DNA from: an uncultured Chitinophagaceae bacterium
GTDB lineage: Bacteria; Bacteroidota; Bacteroidia; Chitinophagales; Chitinophagaceae
NCBI GenBank assembly: GCA_937897585.1
Contig: CALCNY010000205.1
Coordinates: 1-12,314, forward strand
DNA length: 12,314 nucleotides
Reading direction: 5' to 3'
A program made the position numbers and the translations under genes. Of this stretch, positions 1 to 7,075 are shown in pieces (position 1 is the first letter of the stretch; the number at the start of each line of letters is the position of its first letter). Under the pieces are notes generated by a model. The model was not told where the DNA came from. It saw only the letters and a list, made by a program, of their open reading frames with translations, and did no database searches.

Positions 1-72
1 GTGTTTATTTAAGATGATTATTTCCTTTAACAGTAAGGATGCTTTGTTTAAAATTTTTGTTGTTTGAGCAAG

Positions 73-80
73 CAAAAATA
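73..80 (-). promoter_or_regulatory. Possible leftward Bacteroidota -7 element
   Basis: Read on the minus strand this is TATTTTTG, a full match to TAnnTTTG. No TTTG-like -33 element lies at the right distance, and no minus-strand ATG lies between it and the window edge. If it is real, it would drive a gene starting left of position 1. In AT-rich DNA this motif also occurs by chance, so the call is weak. Confidence 0.2.
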
Positions 81-141
81 GGGCAAAATGGGTAAGTTAA
101 GGATGATTTATGGAGAATTTTGAGTAGTCGTGGCTTAGTGG

Positions 142-176
142 ATTGCGATATTGCAATATCGCAATATCGCAATATT
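142..176. repeat. Tandem 8-bp repeat forming a perfect 13-bp hairpin
   Basis: Four consecutive octamers of the form GCRATATY occupy 145-176, the middle two being identical (GCAATATC). Because the unit is nearly self-complementary, 142-154 (ATTGCGATATTGC) pairs perfectly with 161-173, leaving a 6-nt loop at 155-160. Positions 145-162 are also an 18-bp perfect palindrome. An outer GTGGA (138-142) and TCCAC (180-184) could pair further out. There is no T tract, so it is not a standard terminator. A DNA-binding site or a repetitive extragenic palindrome are both possible. Confidence 0.8.
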
Positions 177-355
177 ACGTCCACAGCAACAACATGACCA
201 AATTATTGAACTGATACTTATTCACTCCCACTGAATTTTCTTCAACAAATATTTCCAACGTAAAAAACATAAAATCAATGATTTAGTTTTTTTTATCTTC
301 AACATCTTCTAAATCCTTCAACTGAAAAACCAATCAAAACTGCCGAAGTTTACAT

Positions 356-363
356 TATCTTTG
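356..363 (+). promoter_or_regulatory. Promoter -7 element of the TPR membrane protein gene
   Basis: TATCTTTG matches the Bacteroidota -7 consensus TAnnTTTG. It ends 18 nt before the ATG at 382, predicting a leader of only about a dozen nucleotides. No clear TTTG is present 19-21 nt upstream. The surrounding 15-mer at 350-364 is identical to that of the metH promoter at 7056-7070. Confidence 0.6.
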
Positions 364-381
364 CCCCCTAATTTTTAAATC

Positions 382-1035
382 ATGAAGTGGTTGAATCTCT
401 TTATTAAATTTCGTCTTTGGCTTGGATTAGTGCTATTGGCATTGGCCGTTTATGTAAACATTGAAGCTGGTTTCTGGCCATCTTTTATCATATATTTAGT
501 AGCAGTGATTTGCATTTTGGGTCATTTTTTATTGGGACCTATGCGTTTGATACAAAATGCTATGGAAGTTGGTGATATGGAAGAGGCAAAGAAAATAGTT
601 GATTCTATTAAATTTCCGGGTTTATTAATCAAACCTATTCGTTCTGTTTATTACACCATTCAGGGAAATATGGCTATGGTGAATCAAGATTTAGAAGGCG
701 CTGAAAAATTGATGAAAAAAGGTTTGTCTTTGGGTGGATCACTGACCCAACAAGCAGAAGGACCAACAAAATTGCAATTAGGTATGCTTTGTATTCAAAA
801 AGGCGACATGAAACAAGGTGAAGCCTATATTCGTCAGGCCATCAGATCAGGCTTACCCGACAGCGAAAACAATGCTGCGGCTTATTTGCAATTATGCTCT
901 ATTATGATGAACAAAAGAGAATTCAGAGCCGCGAAAGAATACTTCAAAAAAGCAAAATCATTTAAAGCTACAACTCCTCAGATTGTAGATCAGATTAAGC
1001 AAATTGAGAAGTATATCACGAGAATGCCGGGGTAA
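382..1035 (+). CDS. Two-helix membrane protein with TPR-like repeats, function unknown
   Basis: This 217-residue protein has two hydrophobic helices near its N-terminus, at about residues 12-29 and 34-51, joined by a very short turn. A hydrophilic, mainly helical region follows. Residues about 88-119, 127-158 and 165-197 look like tetratricopeptide units, with recurring small/hydrophobic pairs such as GNMAMVNQDLEGAEKLMKKG and a YLQL...AAKEYFKKAK unit. TPRs are protein-interaction scaffolds, so the likely role is to anchor a helical docking surface to the inner membrane, probably on the cytoplasmic side; partner and pathway cannot be deduced. The ATG start fits a -7 element ending 18 nt upstream and the immediate hydrophobic segment. 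The gene is probably monocistronic, because the next gene is on the opposite strand. Confidence 0.85.
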   Translation: MKWLNLFIKFRLWLGLVLLALAVYVNIEAGFWPSFIIYLVAVICILGHFLLGPMRLIQNAMEVGDMEEAKKIVDSIKFPGLLIKPIRSVYYTIQGNMAMVNQDLEGAEKLMKKGLSLGGSLTQQAEGPTKLQLGMLCIQKGDMKQGEAYIRQAIRSGLPDSENNAAAYLQLCSIMMNKREFRAAKEYFKKAKSFKATTPQIVDQIKQIEKYITRMPG

Positions 1036-1062
1036 ACAATTTGGTAATGAGTTGATTTGGTA

Positions 1063-1097
1063 ATTTGAAAATGCTATTCTTAATTACATTTTCAAAT
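1063..1097. terminator. AT-rich hairpin between convergent genes, possible bidirectional terminator
   Basis: ATTTGAAAATG at 1063-1073 is perfectly complementary to CATTTTCAAAT at 1087-1097, giving an 11-bp stem with a 13-nt loop. It lies in the 64-base gap between two converging genes, where a shared terminator is expected. The stem has only two G-C pairs and lacks a clean T tract, so intrinsic termination would be weak. A 10-bp direct repeat, ATTTGGTAAT, occurs at 1039-1048 and 1055-1064, so this may instead be a decayed interspersed repeat. Confidence 0.4.
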
Positions 1098-1099
1098 CA

Positions 1100-1570
1100 T
1101 CAAATTTTCACATTAAACATTTCTTCTACAACTTTAAACCTGTAATCAAAAATCCCCTTCAATTGTTGCTTCACAAACATTGCATGGGCAATATCTCCAA
1201 GAATTCCGAGAGGTAGTTTATAATGCACAATATCTGTCATTTCAACACCACCTTCTACTTCTCTGAAATGATGCTGGTGATGCCAAAGTGAATAGGGCCC
1301 AAAGCGCTGCTCATCGATGAAAAACTTTTTATCTTCAACTTGTGTTATTTCTGTCATCCAGTAAATGGGTATGCCTAAAACCGGGCTCACTTTGTATTCA
1401 ATGATTTGACCAGGATACATTTTATCGCCATGATGTTTGGAGATAATTTTAAATCCCAGTTTGTCAGGTGTTATTTTTTGAAGGTTTTTGGGACTGCTGA
1501 AAAAATCCCAAGCTTCGTCCATGCTGATTTTCAACAATTGAACGGTTTTGATGCTGTATACTTTGCTCAT
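1100..1570 (-). CDS. SRPBCC (START-like) family protein, putative ligand-binding
   Basis: The product is 156 residues, a typical length for a single SRPBCC domain, a helix-grip fold that encloses a hydrophobic ligand cavity. Visible family features are the opening strand followed by an 'AWDFFSSPKNLQKITP' helix, a central region with 'PGQIIEYKVSPVLGIPIYWMTEI', a 'DEQRFGPYSLWHHQHHF' strand pair, and a C-terminal amphipathic helix ending in FDYRFKVVEEMF that would cap the cavity. Proteins of this subgroup (COG4276-like) are soluble, and ligand and role are unknown. I chose the ATG at 1570: the frame stays open for 26 codons upstream, but that part translates a 9-nt repeat array (giving NLLNLLN-type sequence) and is unlikely to be protein. 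No TAnnTTTG element was found upstream on this strand, so the promoter is unassigned. Confidence 0.82.
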   Translation of the reverse strand: MSKVYSIKTVQLLKISMDEAWDFFSSPKNLQKITPDKLGFKIISKHHGDKMYPGQIIEYKVSPVLGIPIYWMTEITQVEDKKFFIDEQRFGPYSLWHHQHHFREVEGGVEMTDIVHYKLPLGILGDIAHAMFVKQQLKGIFDYRFKVVEEMFNVKI

Positions 1571-1615
1571 ACTTTTATAACAATGCAGTTGATAAATTGT
1601 TTGGTGTAGATAAAA

Positions 1616-1651
1616 GTTTAAAAGGTTCAACAGGTTCAAAAAGTTCAATTA
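1616..1651. repeat. GTTCAA array, copy 1 (9-nt period, 4 units)
   Basis: Four consecutive 9-mers begin at 1616, 1625, 1634 and 1643, each starting GTTCAA (the first GTTTAA) and followed by three variable bases. Unlike the two other copies in the window this one has only one orientation, so it cannot form the long hairpin. On the minus strand it reads as TTGAAC units within the leader of the SRPBCC gene, 45 bases before its ATG. The period of nine keeps one reading frame open, which explains the spurious N-terminal extension of that gene. Confidence 0.8.
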
Positions 1652-1693
1652 ACACCTCACGATTTAGATGACTCTGAAACATTTTTCAAAAAA

Positions 1694-1714
1694 CACCAAA
1701 CACCAAACGCCAAA
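1694..1714. repeat. CACCAAA heptamer repeat, 3 units
   Basis: Three tandem heptamers (CACCAAA twice, then CGCCAAA) precede the helicase promoter. The complement of this motif, GTTTGGTGT, occurs at 1599-1607 in inverted orientation, and AATTGTTTGG at 1595-1604 is the exact reverse complement of 1710-1719. The divergent region 1595-1719 is therefore bracketed by short inverted repeats. No function is evident. Confidence 0.7.
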
Positions 1715-1718
1715 CAAT

Positions 1719-1726
1719 TAACTTTG
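1719..1726 (+). promoter_or_regulatory. Promoter -7 element of the helicase-nuclease gene
   Basis: TAACTTTG matches TAnnTTTG and ends only 5 nt before the ATG at 1732. The predicted transcription start is at, or within a few bases of, the initiation codon, implying a leaderless message. No TTTG-type -33 element is evident at 19-21 nt upstream, where the CACCAAA repeat lies. Confidence 0.6.
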
Positions 1727-1731
1727 TTCTC

Positions 1732-4700
1732 ATGTCAATTCAAAGCCAAAAACTTCGCGAAAATTACGATAAAGAATATCTTAAACTTAACTCACAGCAA
1801 CGCTTAGCCGTAGATACCATCGAAGGTCCGGTAATGGTAATTGCAGGTCCGGGAACTGGTAAAACACAAATATTGGCAAGTCGTATCGGTAAGATATTGT
1901 TAGATACAGATGCAGCACCCGAAAATATTCTTTGTTTGACTTACACTGACGCAGGTGTGGTGGCGATGAGAAAAAGACTACTTCAATTCATCGGTCCGGA
2001 TGCTTATAAAGTAAACATTTTCACTTTTCATGCTTTTTGCAATGAAATCATTCAGGACAACCTCACACTATTTGAAAAAAATACTTTAGATCCAATTTCT
2101 GATTTAGAAAAAATTCAGTTGTTTAAAGAACTCATTGATTCACTTCCTAAAAATCATATTTTAAAAAGATACAGAGGCGATGTGTATTACGAAGCTTATC
2201 CCTTGCAGGTATTATTCAGTACGATGAAACGAGAAGGTTGGACTCAGGAATTTTTAATACAAAGCATTGATACTTATCTTAACGAACTGCCGCAAAACGA
2301 TGCCTTCATTTACAAAACCAACAGAGCTGGCCAATACAGCAAAGGTGATCTTAAACCAACTTATCATGATGAAGTTGAAAAAATGGAAAAGCTCAGAGCT
2401 GCTGTAAATGAGTTTCCAAGGTTTACTGAAATGATGCGCAAAATGAATCGCTATGATTTCGACGATATGATTAATTGGGTATTAAAAGCCTTAAGAGAAA
2501 ATGCCAATTTACTCGCTACTTACCAAGAAAAATATCAGTACATTCTTGTTGATGAATATCAGGATACCAGTGGTACACAGAATCAATTGGTTCAATTGTT
2601 AATTAGTTATTGGGATAAGCCAAATGTATTTGTGGTAGGCGATGACGACCAAAGTATTTATCGTTTTCAAGGAGCAAACGTGGAGAACATGTTACATTTT
2701 GCTACAACATACAGCGACGATATTTTGAAAGTAGTGCTCACAAGCAATTACAGATCGGTGCAACCCATTCTCGATACTTCAAAGGCGTTGATTGCAAAAA
2801 ACAGCGACAGACTTGTTAATCAAATTGATGGATTGTCGAAAGAACTGCAAGCACAAAATGACAAGATCAAACATCTTTCTCATTTACCCATCATTCATGA
2901 ATATGAAACCATTCGTTATGAAATGATTGGTGTGGTGAAAAAAACAGAAGCATTGCTTGCCGCTGGTGTGGCTCCCGGAAAGATTGGCATTATCTATAAA
3001 GAAAATAAATACGGCGAAACCATTTCACAGTACTTCAATTTAATGAACATACCGGTGTACAGTAAACGCCACATGAATGCTCTTGAGTTACCGTTGGTTC
3101 AAAAAATTATTAAGATATTAAAATACCTCGCATCCGAACATTATATTCCCAACAGTGGTGATGAAATGCTTTTCCAAATTTTGCATTTTGATTGGTTTGG
3201 TATTCAACCTATAGACATTGCAAAGACAACCATTGAAGTTGCAGACAGGAGATACAAAGAAAATAAAACTTCTATTCGCCAATTGTTGCAGGAAAAAATA
3301 AATTCACCTTCAAGAGATTTATTCAGTTCCAATATCAGCGAGCCCATGAAACGAGCTGCTGAAATCATTGAAAATTTAATTGCAGCAGTTCCCAACAACA
3401 CTTTGCAAATGCTGTTTGAAGCGGTTATCAGAGAAGCAGGTGTTATCAATGCCATCATGTCGAGTGCCGATAAACACTGGCAATTACAGGTACTTACTGC
3501 CTTATTTGATTTTATAAAAGATGAAACACATAGAAATCCTTTCCTTAGTTTGCAGGAAATGGTGAACTTGATTGAGCTGATGGAAAATGAAAAAATCAGC
3601 ATTCCGTTGGTGCAAATTAGTGGTTCAGAAAAAGGTGTCAACTTAATGACGGCGCATGGTTCCAAAGGACTTGAATTTGAATATGTATTTATCGTTGGCG
3701 CTAATGCTGATGTATGGGAAAAGAAAAGAGCCAATAATCGAGGTTATAAAATTCCTGATACAGTTTTTGCTTCGATTACTTCCGTGAAAGATTTTCAGGA
3801 ATTGAGAAGATTATTTTACGTTGCGATTACCAGAGCTGAACAACATTTATTTATTTCCTATAGTAAATTTAAAAACGATGGCAAGGAAATAGAACCCACT
3901 ATGTTCATTGCGGAAATACAAGACACTTATCAGTTACCGGTAGAAAAAATTAGTTTAGAAACTGAAGTCATAGAGCAGTTTGCTGCATTGATTTTTGGCG
4001 AAGGTGCCGCTCCGGAAATTGAAAAAATGGAAGACGATATCATCACCCCAATTCTCGACAGATTTGTGATGAATGTAACCGCACTAAACAGTTATTTGAA
4101 ATGTCCTTTAGGTTTTTACTATAATAATTTTATCAGAATTCCTTCTGCAAAAAACGAGGCTACTGAATTTGGTTCTGCAGTGCATTTTGCCTTACATCAT
4201 TTGTTTGATAAAATGACCCAGCATCCCAAAAAAGAATTTCCTCCTAAGCAAACGTTCATTGAGCTTTTTGATTTTTACATGAACAGACATAGAGAAAGTT
4301 TTTCTAAAGAACAATTTGAAAGAAGAACAGAACAAGGCCATGAAGTACTATCAAATTATTATGATACTTACATCCATTCATTCAACAACATAGTCTTGCT
4401 TGAACATAGTGTTTCGGGCGTTATTGAAAATGTGCCCATAAAAGGTAAACTCGACAAACTTGAATTCGATGGAAAGAACATAAACGTGGTCGATTATAAA
4501 TCAGGCGATCCGGAAAAAGGATTAGATAAACTGAAAGGTCCTTCTGATAAAGTACCTAACGGCGGCGATTACTGGCGTCAAGCTGTTTTCTATAAAATTT
4601 TAATTGACAACAAACCTGGTAAAGATTGGGTTGCCGTAAGCAGTGAATTTGATTTTATTGAACCAGATAAAAAGAAAAAATACAGAAAACAAAAGTTGGT

Positions 4701-4875
4701 CATAACTCCTGAAGACATTACTACGGTGACACAACAAATCAAAGATACCTGGAGTAAAATTCAAAATAGAGAATTTTATACCGGTTGTGGTGATGATAAT
4801 TGTTACTGGTGTCAGTTTGTGAAAACAAATAAAATGGCGATAAAACTTCATGAACAGGAAATCGAAGAAGATTAA
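1732..4875 (+). CDS. UvrD/PcrA-type ATP-dependent helicase fused to a RecB/AddB-type PD-(D/E)XK nuclease
   Basis: The 1047-residue protein has a full superfamily 1A helicase set: Q motif LNSQQR (19-24), Walker A GPGTGKT (39-45), motif II DEYQDT (274-279), motif III GDDDQSIYRFQG (from 303), motif IV SNYRS (338-342), motif V HGSKGLEFE (642-650) and motif VI RRLFYVAITRAEQ (692-704). The C-terminal nuclease domain shows GSAVH (814-818), D908 in GKLDKL, VVDYK (919-923) and QAVFY (950-954), matching the RecB nuclease pattern. Cysteines 791, 1019, 1024 and 1027 flank this domain as in Fe-S 'staple' nucleases of the AddB/Cas4 type. It should translocate along and unwind DNA and cut it, probably in double-strand-break processing; that role is inferred. 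The helicase is complete, with no frameshift. The start is set by the -7 element 5 nt upstream and by the early Q motif. It is not a standard RecB or AddA, since these have a different length and partner genes and no partner is adjacent. Confidence 0.92.
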   Translation: MSIQSQKLRENYDKEYLKLNSQQRLAVDTIEGPVMVIAGPGTGKTQILASRIGKILLDTDAAPENILCLTYTDAGVVAMRKRLLQFIGPDAYKVNIFTFHAFCNEIIQDNLTLFEKNTLDPISDLEKIQLFKELIDSLPKNHILKRYRGDVYYEAYPLQVLFSTMKREGWTQEFLIQSIDTYLNELPQNDAFIYKTNRAGQYSKGDLKPTYHDEVEKMEKLRAAVNEFPRFTEMMRKMNRYDFDDMINWVLKALRENANLLATYQEKYQYILVDEYQDTSGTQNQLVQLLISYWDKPNVFVVGDDDQSIYRFQGANVENMLHFATTYSDDILKVVLTSNYRSVQPILDTSKALIAKNSDRLVNQIDGLSKELQAQNDKIKHLSHLPIIHEYETIRYEMIGVVKKTEALLAAGVAPGKIGIIYKENKYGETISQYFNLMNIPVYSKRHMNALELPLVQKIIKILKYLASEHYIPNSGDEMLFQILHFDWFGIQPIDIAKTTIEVADRRYKENKTSIRQLLQEKINSPSRDLFSSNISEPMKRAAEIIENLIAAVPNNTLQMLFEAVIREAGVINAIMSSADKHWQLQVLTALFDFIKDETHRNPFLSLQEMVNLIELMENEKISIPLVQISGSEKGVNLMTAHGSKGLEFEYVFIVGANADVWEKKRANNRGYKIPDTVFASITSVKDFQELRRLFYVAITRAEQHLFISYSKFKNDGKEIEPTMFIAEIQDTYQLPVEKISLETEVIEQFAALIFGEGAAPEIEKMEDDIITPILDRFVMNVTALNSYLKCPLGFYYNNFIRIPSAKNEATEFGSAVHFALHHLFDKMTQHPKKEFPPKQTFIELFDFYMNRHRESFSKEQFERRTEQGHEVLSNYYDTYIHSFNNIVLLEHSVSGVIENVPIKGKLDKLEFDGKNINVVDYKSGDPEKGLDKLKGPSDKVPNGGDYWRQAVFYKILIDNKPGKDWVAVSSEFDFIEPDKKKKYRKQKLVITPEDITTVTQQIKDTWSKIQNREFYTGCGDDNCYWCQFVKTNKMAIKLHEQEIEED

Positions 4876-4896
4876 TTTAACCTCGCTGACAATGAT

Positions 4897-4904
4897 TATT
4901 TTTG
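4897..4904 (+). promoter_or_regulatory. Promoter -7 element of the Ig-like lipoprotein gene
   Basis: TATTTTTG matches TAnnTTTG and lies in the 50-base gap after the helicase stop, ending 21 nt before the ATG at 4926. It suggests that the lipoprotein can be transcribed independently of the helicase with a leader of about 15 nt. No -33 TTTG is visible, and read-through from the helicase is not excluded, as no terminator lies between the genes. Confidence 0.5.
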
Positions 4905-4925
4905 CCACTGACAAATTAAGAATTG

Positions 4926-6329
4926 ATGAGAACTAAGTTAACGAGTGTTGTATTCATTATCGTGCTCGCTCATATATACATGTTGTTTACAGGTGGATGT
5001 GCTCAAATCGGTGCGCCTACAGGTGGTCCGAAAGATACACTAGCGCCCGTTTTGGTGAAAGCCTCACCGGAAAATAAAACCATTCAATTTAAAGGCAATA
5101 AAGTTGTACTTGCTTTTGATGAATATATCGACCTTCAGGATTTACCATCCAATTTATTGATTTCACCTGTACAGAAATACAGTCCGGTGATTTCTTACAA
5201 TTTAAAAACCATTACTGTAAAATTTAAAGACACACTTTCCCCAAACACCACATATTCATTAAATTTTGGCAATGCCATTAAAGACATCAATGAAGGCAAT
5301 GTGCTTAAAAATTTTAATTATGTTTTTTCTACTGGAGATTACATTGATTCTTTTGAATTGAAAGGAAAACTGTTGATGGCCGAAACAGGAAAGGTGGATA
5401 GCACAATATTAGTCTTGCTTTACAGAAATTCTCCGGACACAGCAGTGCAACACAGAAAAGCTGATTACACGGCAAGATTAAAAGGTGATGGTAGTTTTCA
5501 ATTCAATTATTTACCTGCTGATCAGTTCAGCATTTATGCTTTGAAAGATGGCGATGGCAATAAATATTATAATGCCAAGTCAGAAGTCTTTGCCTTTTAT
5601 AATGAAGCGGTAAATATCAATCGAAACAATCCAACTATATCATTGTTTGCTTATGCAGAAAAAACAGAACCTGCAAAAGCTCCTTCTGGTTTAGCAGGAG
5701 ATAAGAAAGGAGGAGATAAGAATTTACGTTTTCAAAATAACATCAACGCAGGAAGACAAGACTTGTTGACAACTCTTGAATTGACTTGTAAAAATCCACT
5801 TAAAAAAATTGAAGTTGATTCTATTGTTTTATGTGACACTTCATTTAAAAAAATAAATGGATATACTGTTTCATTAGACAGCACCAGAAGAAAAATCATC
5901 ATTGATAATAAATGGCAACCTGAAAATTTACTTAAGTTGATTGTATATAAAAATGGACTTCAGGATTCAACAGGATTAACGATGAGTAAAAACGATACGA
6001 TCAATTTTATTACAAGAAGCTTAACTGAATATGGTTCATTGAAATTGAGTTTTAAGAATATTGATTTATCAAAACATCCAGTCATACAATTCATGGAAGG
6101 AGAAAGCCTCAAGTTAAAATCTGCAGTAACTTCAAACGAATGGTTTAATAAAATGATGTTGCCTGGAGAATTTGAAGTTCGTATTTTATATGATGAAAAC
6201 AACAATGGCAAATGGGATGCTGGCGATTATGCAAAAAAATTACAGCCTGAAATTACACTTGCTTTACCACAAAAGATTTCTATCAAAGCCGATTGGGAAA
6301 ACGAAAGAGATATTGATTTGAAGTTCTAA
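4926..6329 (+). CDS. Ig-like domain lipoprotein, surface or periplasmic, function unknown
   Basis: This 467-residue protein begins with a lipoprotein signal: basic MRTK, a hydrophobic stretch (about 7-22) and the lipobox-like TGGC with C25 as the lipidated residue. The following AQIGAPTGGPKDT is characteristic of a common Bacteroidota lipoprotein family. Residues about 36-140 resemble an SbsA/Big_5-type Ig-like domain, ending in NFNYVFSTGDY. A second beta-rich part (about 145-235) includes 'YALKDGDGNKYYN', and the C-terminus holds DENNNGKWDAGD, an acidic loop resembling a calcium-binding turn. It is likely tethered to the outer membrane; its role is unknown. A TTG codon directly precedes the ATG and could give one extra residue; I prefer the ATG. 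It lies between two DNA repair genes but nothing in it suggests a repair role. Confidence 0.85.
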   Translation: MRTKLTSVVFIIVLAHIYMLFTGGCAQIGAPTGGPKDTLAPVLVKASPENKTIQFKGNKVVLAFDEYIDLQDLPSNLLISPVQKYSPVISYNLKTITVKFKDTLSPNTTYSLNFGNAIKDINEGNVLKNFNYVFSTGDYIDSFELKGKLLMAETGKVDSTILVLLYRNSPDTAVQHRKADYTARLKGDGSFQFNYLPADQFSIYALKDGDGNKYYNAKSEVFAFYNEAVNINRNNPTISLFAYAEKTEPAKAPSGLAGDKKGGDKNLRFQNNINAGRQDLLTTLELTCKNPLKKIEVDSIVLCDTSFKKINGYTVSLDSTRRKIIIDNKWQPENLLKLIVYKNGLQDSTGLTMSKNDTINFITRSLTEYGSLKLSFKNIDLSKHPVIQFMEGESLKLKSAVTSNEWFNKMMLPGEFEVRILYDENNNGKWDAGDYAKKLQPEITLALPQKISIKADWENERDIDLKF

Positions 6330-6391
6330 TAAAATTCGGAATATCTTGATAACTAATTCTGCTTAAATGCTTTTATCTATTAACGACGAGT

Positions 6392-6399
6392 TATTTTTG
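6392..6399 (+). promoter_or_regulatory. Promoter -7 element of recR
   Basis: TATTTTTG matches TAnnTTTG and ends 4 nt before the recR ATG at 6404. Transcription from it would start at or just inside the initiation codon, giving a leaderless message. There is no TTTG element at 19-21 nt upstream, so it may need help from read-through or an activator. Confidence 0.55.
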
Positions 6400-6403
6400 C
6401 AAC

Positions 6404-7027
6404 ATGATTTTTTCATCTACTTTACTGGAAAAAGCCGTTAATGAATTTGCCAAACTTCCTGGTATTGGTAAAAAGACAGCGTTAAGACTGGTATTGCATT
6501 TGATCAAACAAGATGAAAAAGAGGTGGCGCATTTCAGTGAAACCATTGCTGAAATGAGAAATCAGATTAAGTTTTGTAACCGCTGCCATAATATTTCCGA
6601 CAAAGAAACCTGTAATATCTGTGCCAATCCTTCACGCAAACAGGATATTATCTGTGTTGTTGAAAATATAAGAGATGTGATTGCCATTGAAAGCACGCAA
6701 CAATTTAATGGAACTTTTCATGTGTTGGGTGGTATCATTTCGCCTTTGGATGGTATTGGTCCGGAACAATTGAATATAGAACCATTAATCAATCGAGTTG
6801 CAAAAGAGGAAACCAAAGAAATTATTTTCGCCTTAAATCCTAATATTCAGGGAGATACTACCATTTATTATATTGGCCGTAAACTAAAAGAAACACCTGT
6901 AAAGATTACCACTATTGCCCGTGGCATTGCCTTTGGCGGCGAGCTTGAATATGCTGATGAAATGACTTTAGCGAAAAGTATCAGCAATCGAATTCCTGTA
7001 GAACATTATATTTCTTCCATAAATTGA
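6404..7027 (+). CDS. recR: Recombination mediator protein RecR
   Basis: RecR acts with RecF and RecO to load RecA onto single-stranded DNA at gaps, in the cytoplasm. The 207-residue product is within the usual size (about 200) and is complete. Visible landmarks are the N-terminal helix-hairpin-helix LPGIGKKTALRL (18-29), a four-cysteine zinc finger with C58, C61, C70 and C73, and a Toprim domain opening with IICVVENIRD (82-91) containing the conserved E87, followed by FHVLGGIISPLDGIGPEQL and a C-terminal GDTTIYYIGRKLK segment. The ATG gives the normal N-terminus seen in Bacteroidota homologues. The gene follows the lipoprotein gene by 74 bases and has its own -7 element. The helicase-nuclease upstream is also a repair enzyme, so a loose repair cluster is possible, though an unrelated gene lies between them. 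Confidence 0.97.
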   Translation: MIFSSTLLEKAVNEFAKLPGIGKKTALRLVLHLIKQDEKEVAHFSETIAEMRNQIKFCNRCHNISDKETCNICANPSRKQDIICVVENIRDVIAIESTQQFNGTFHVLGGIISPLDGIGPEQLNIEPLINRVAKEETKEIIFALNPNIQGDTTIYYIGRKLKETPVKITTIARGIAFGGELEYADEMTLAKSISNRIPVEHYISSIN

Positions 7028-7038
7028 TCTTTATAAGT

Positions 7039-7069
7039 TTTGATGTAACACAGACTTACATTATCTTTG
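7039..7069 (+). promoter_or_regulatory. Full -33/-7 promoter of the methionine synthase genes
   Basis: TTTG at 7039-7042, then 19 nt, then TATCTTTG at 7062-7069: an essentially perfect Bacteroidota promoter (TTTG, 19-21 nt, TAnnTTTG) and the best in the window. It predicts a transcription start near 7074-7076 and a leader of about 220 nt before the ATG at 7294, far longer than for the other genes here. The -33 element begins 12 bases after the recR stop codon. Confidence 0.75.
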
Positions 7070-7075
7070 CGCCCG

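Larger units (their letters stand above)
1..381. other. Non-coding region upstream of the TPR membrane protein gene
   Basis: I see no credible coding sequence in this 381-base stretch on either strand. It contains an octamer-repeat hairpin at 142-176, a forward promoter element at 356-363 for the next gene, and a possible leftward -7 element at 73-80 that could serve a gene lying beyond the left edge. The remainder (about 185-350) is AT-rich with pyrimidine-rich tracts and shows no tRNA-like or conserved RNA structure that I can recognise. Confidence 0.7.

Noticed and set aside
1571..1648. A 26-codon N-terminal extension of the SRPBCC protein
   Set aside because: It translates the 9-nt repeat array into an NLLNLLN-type peptide and lies outside the SRPBCC fold; the ATG at 1570 fits the domain start.
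3204..3734. Minus-strand open frame within the helicase gene
   Set aside because: It is antisense to a strongly conserved coding region and has no recognisable domain or promoter; the same applies to the antisense frames within metH at 8554-9193 and 9694-10083.
4923..4925. TTG as the start of the lipoprotein gene
   Set aside because: It only adds one residue before an ATG; ATG is the more likely initiation codon, though this cannot be decided from sequence alone.
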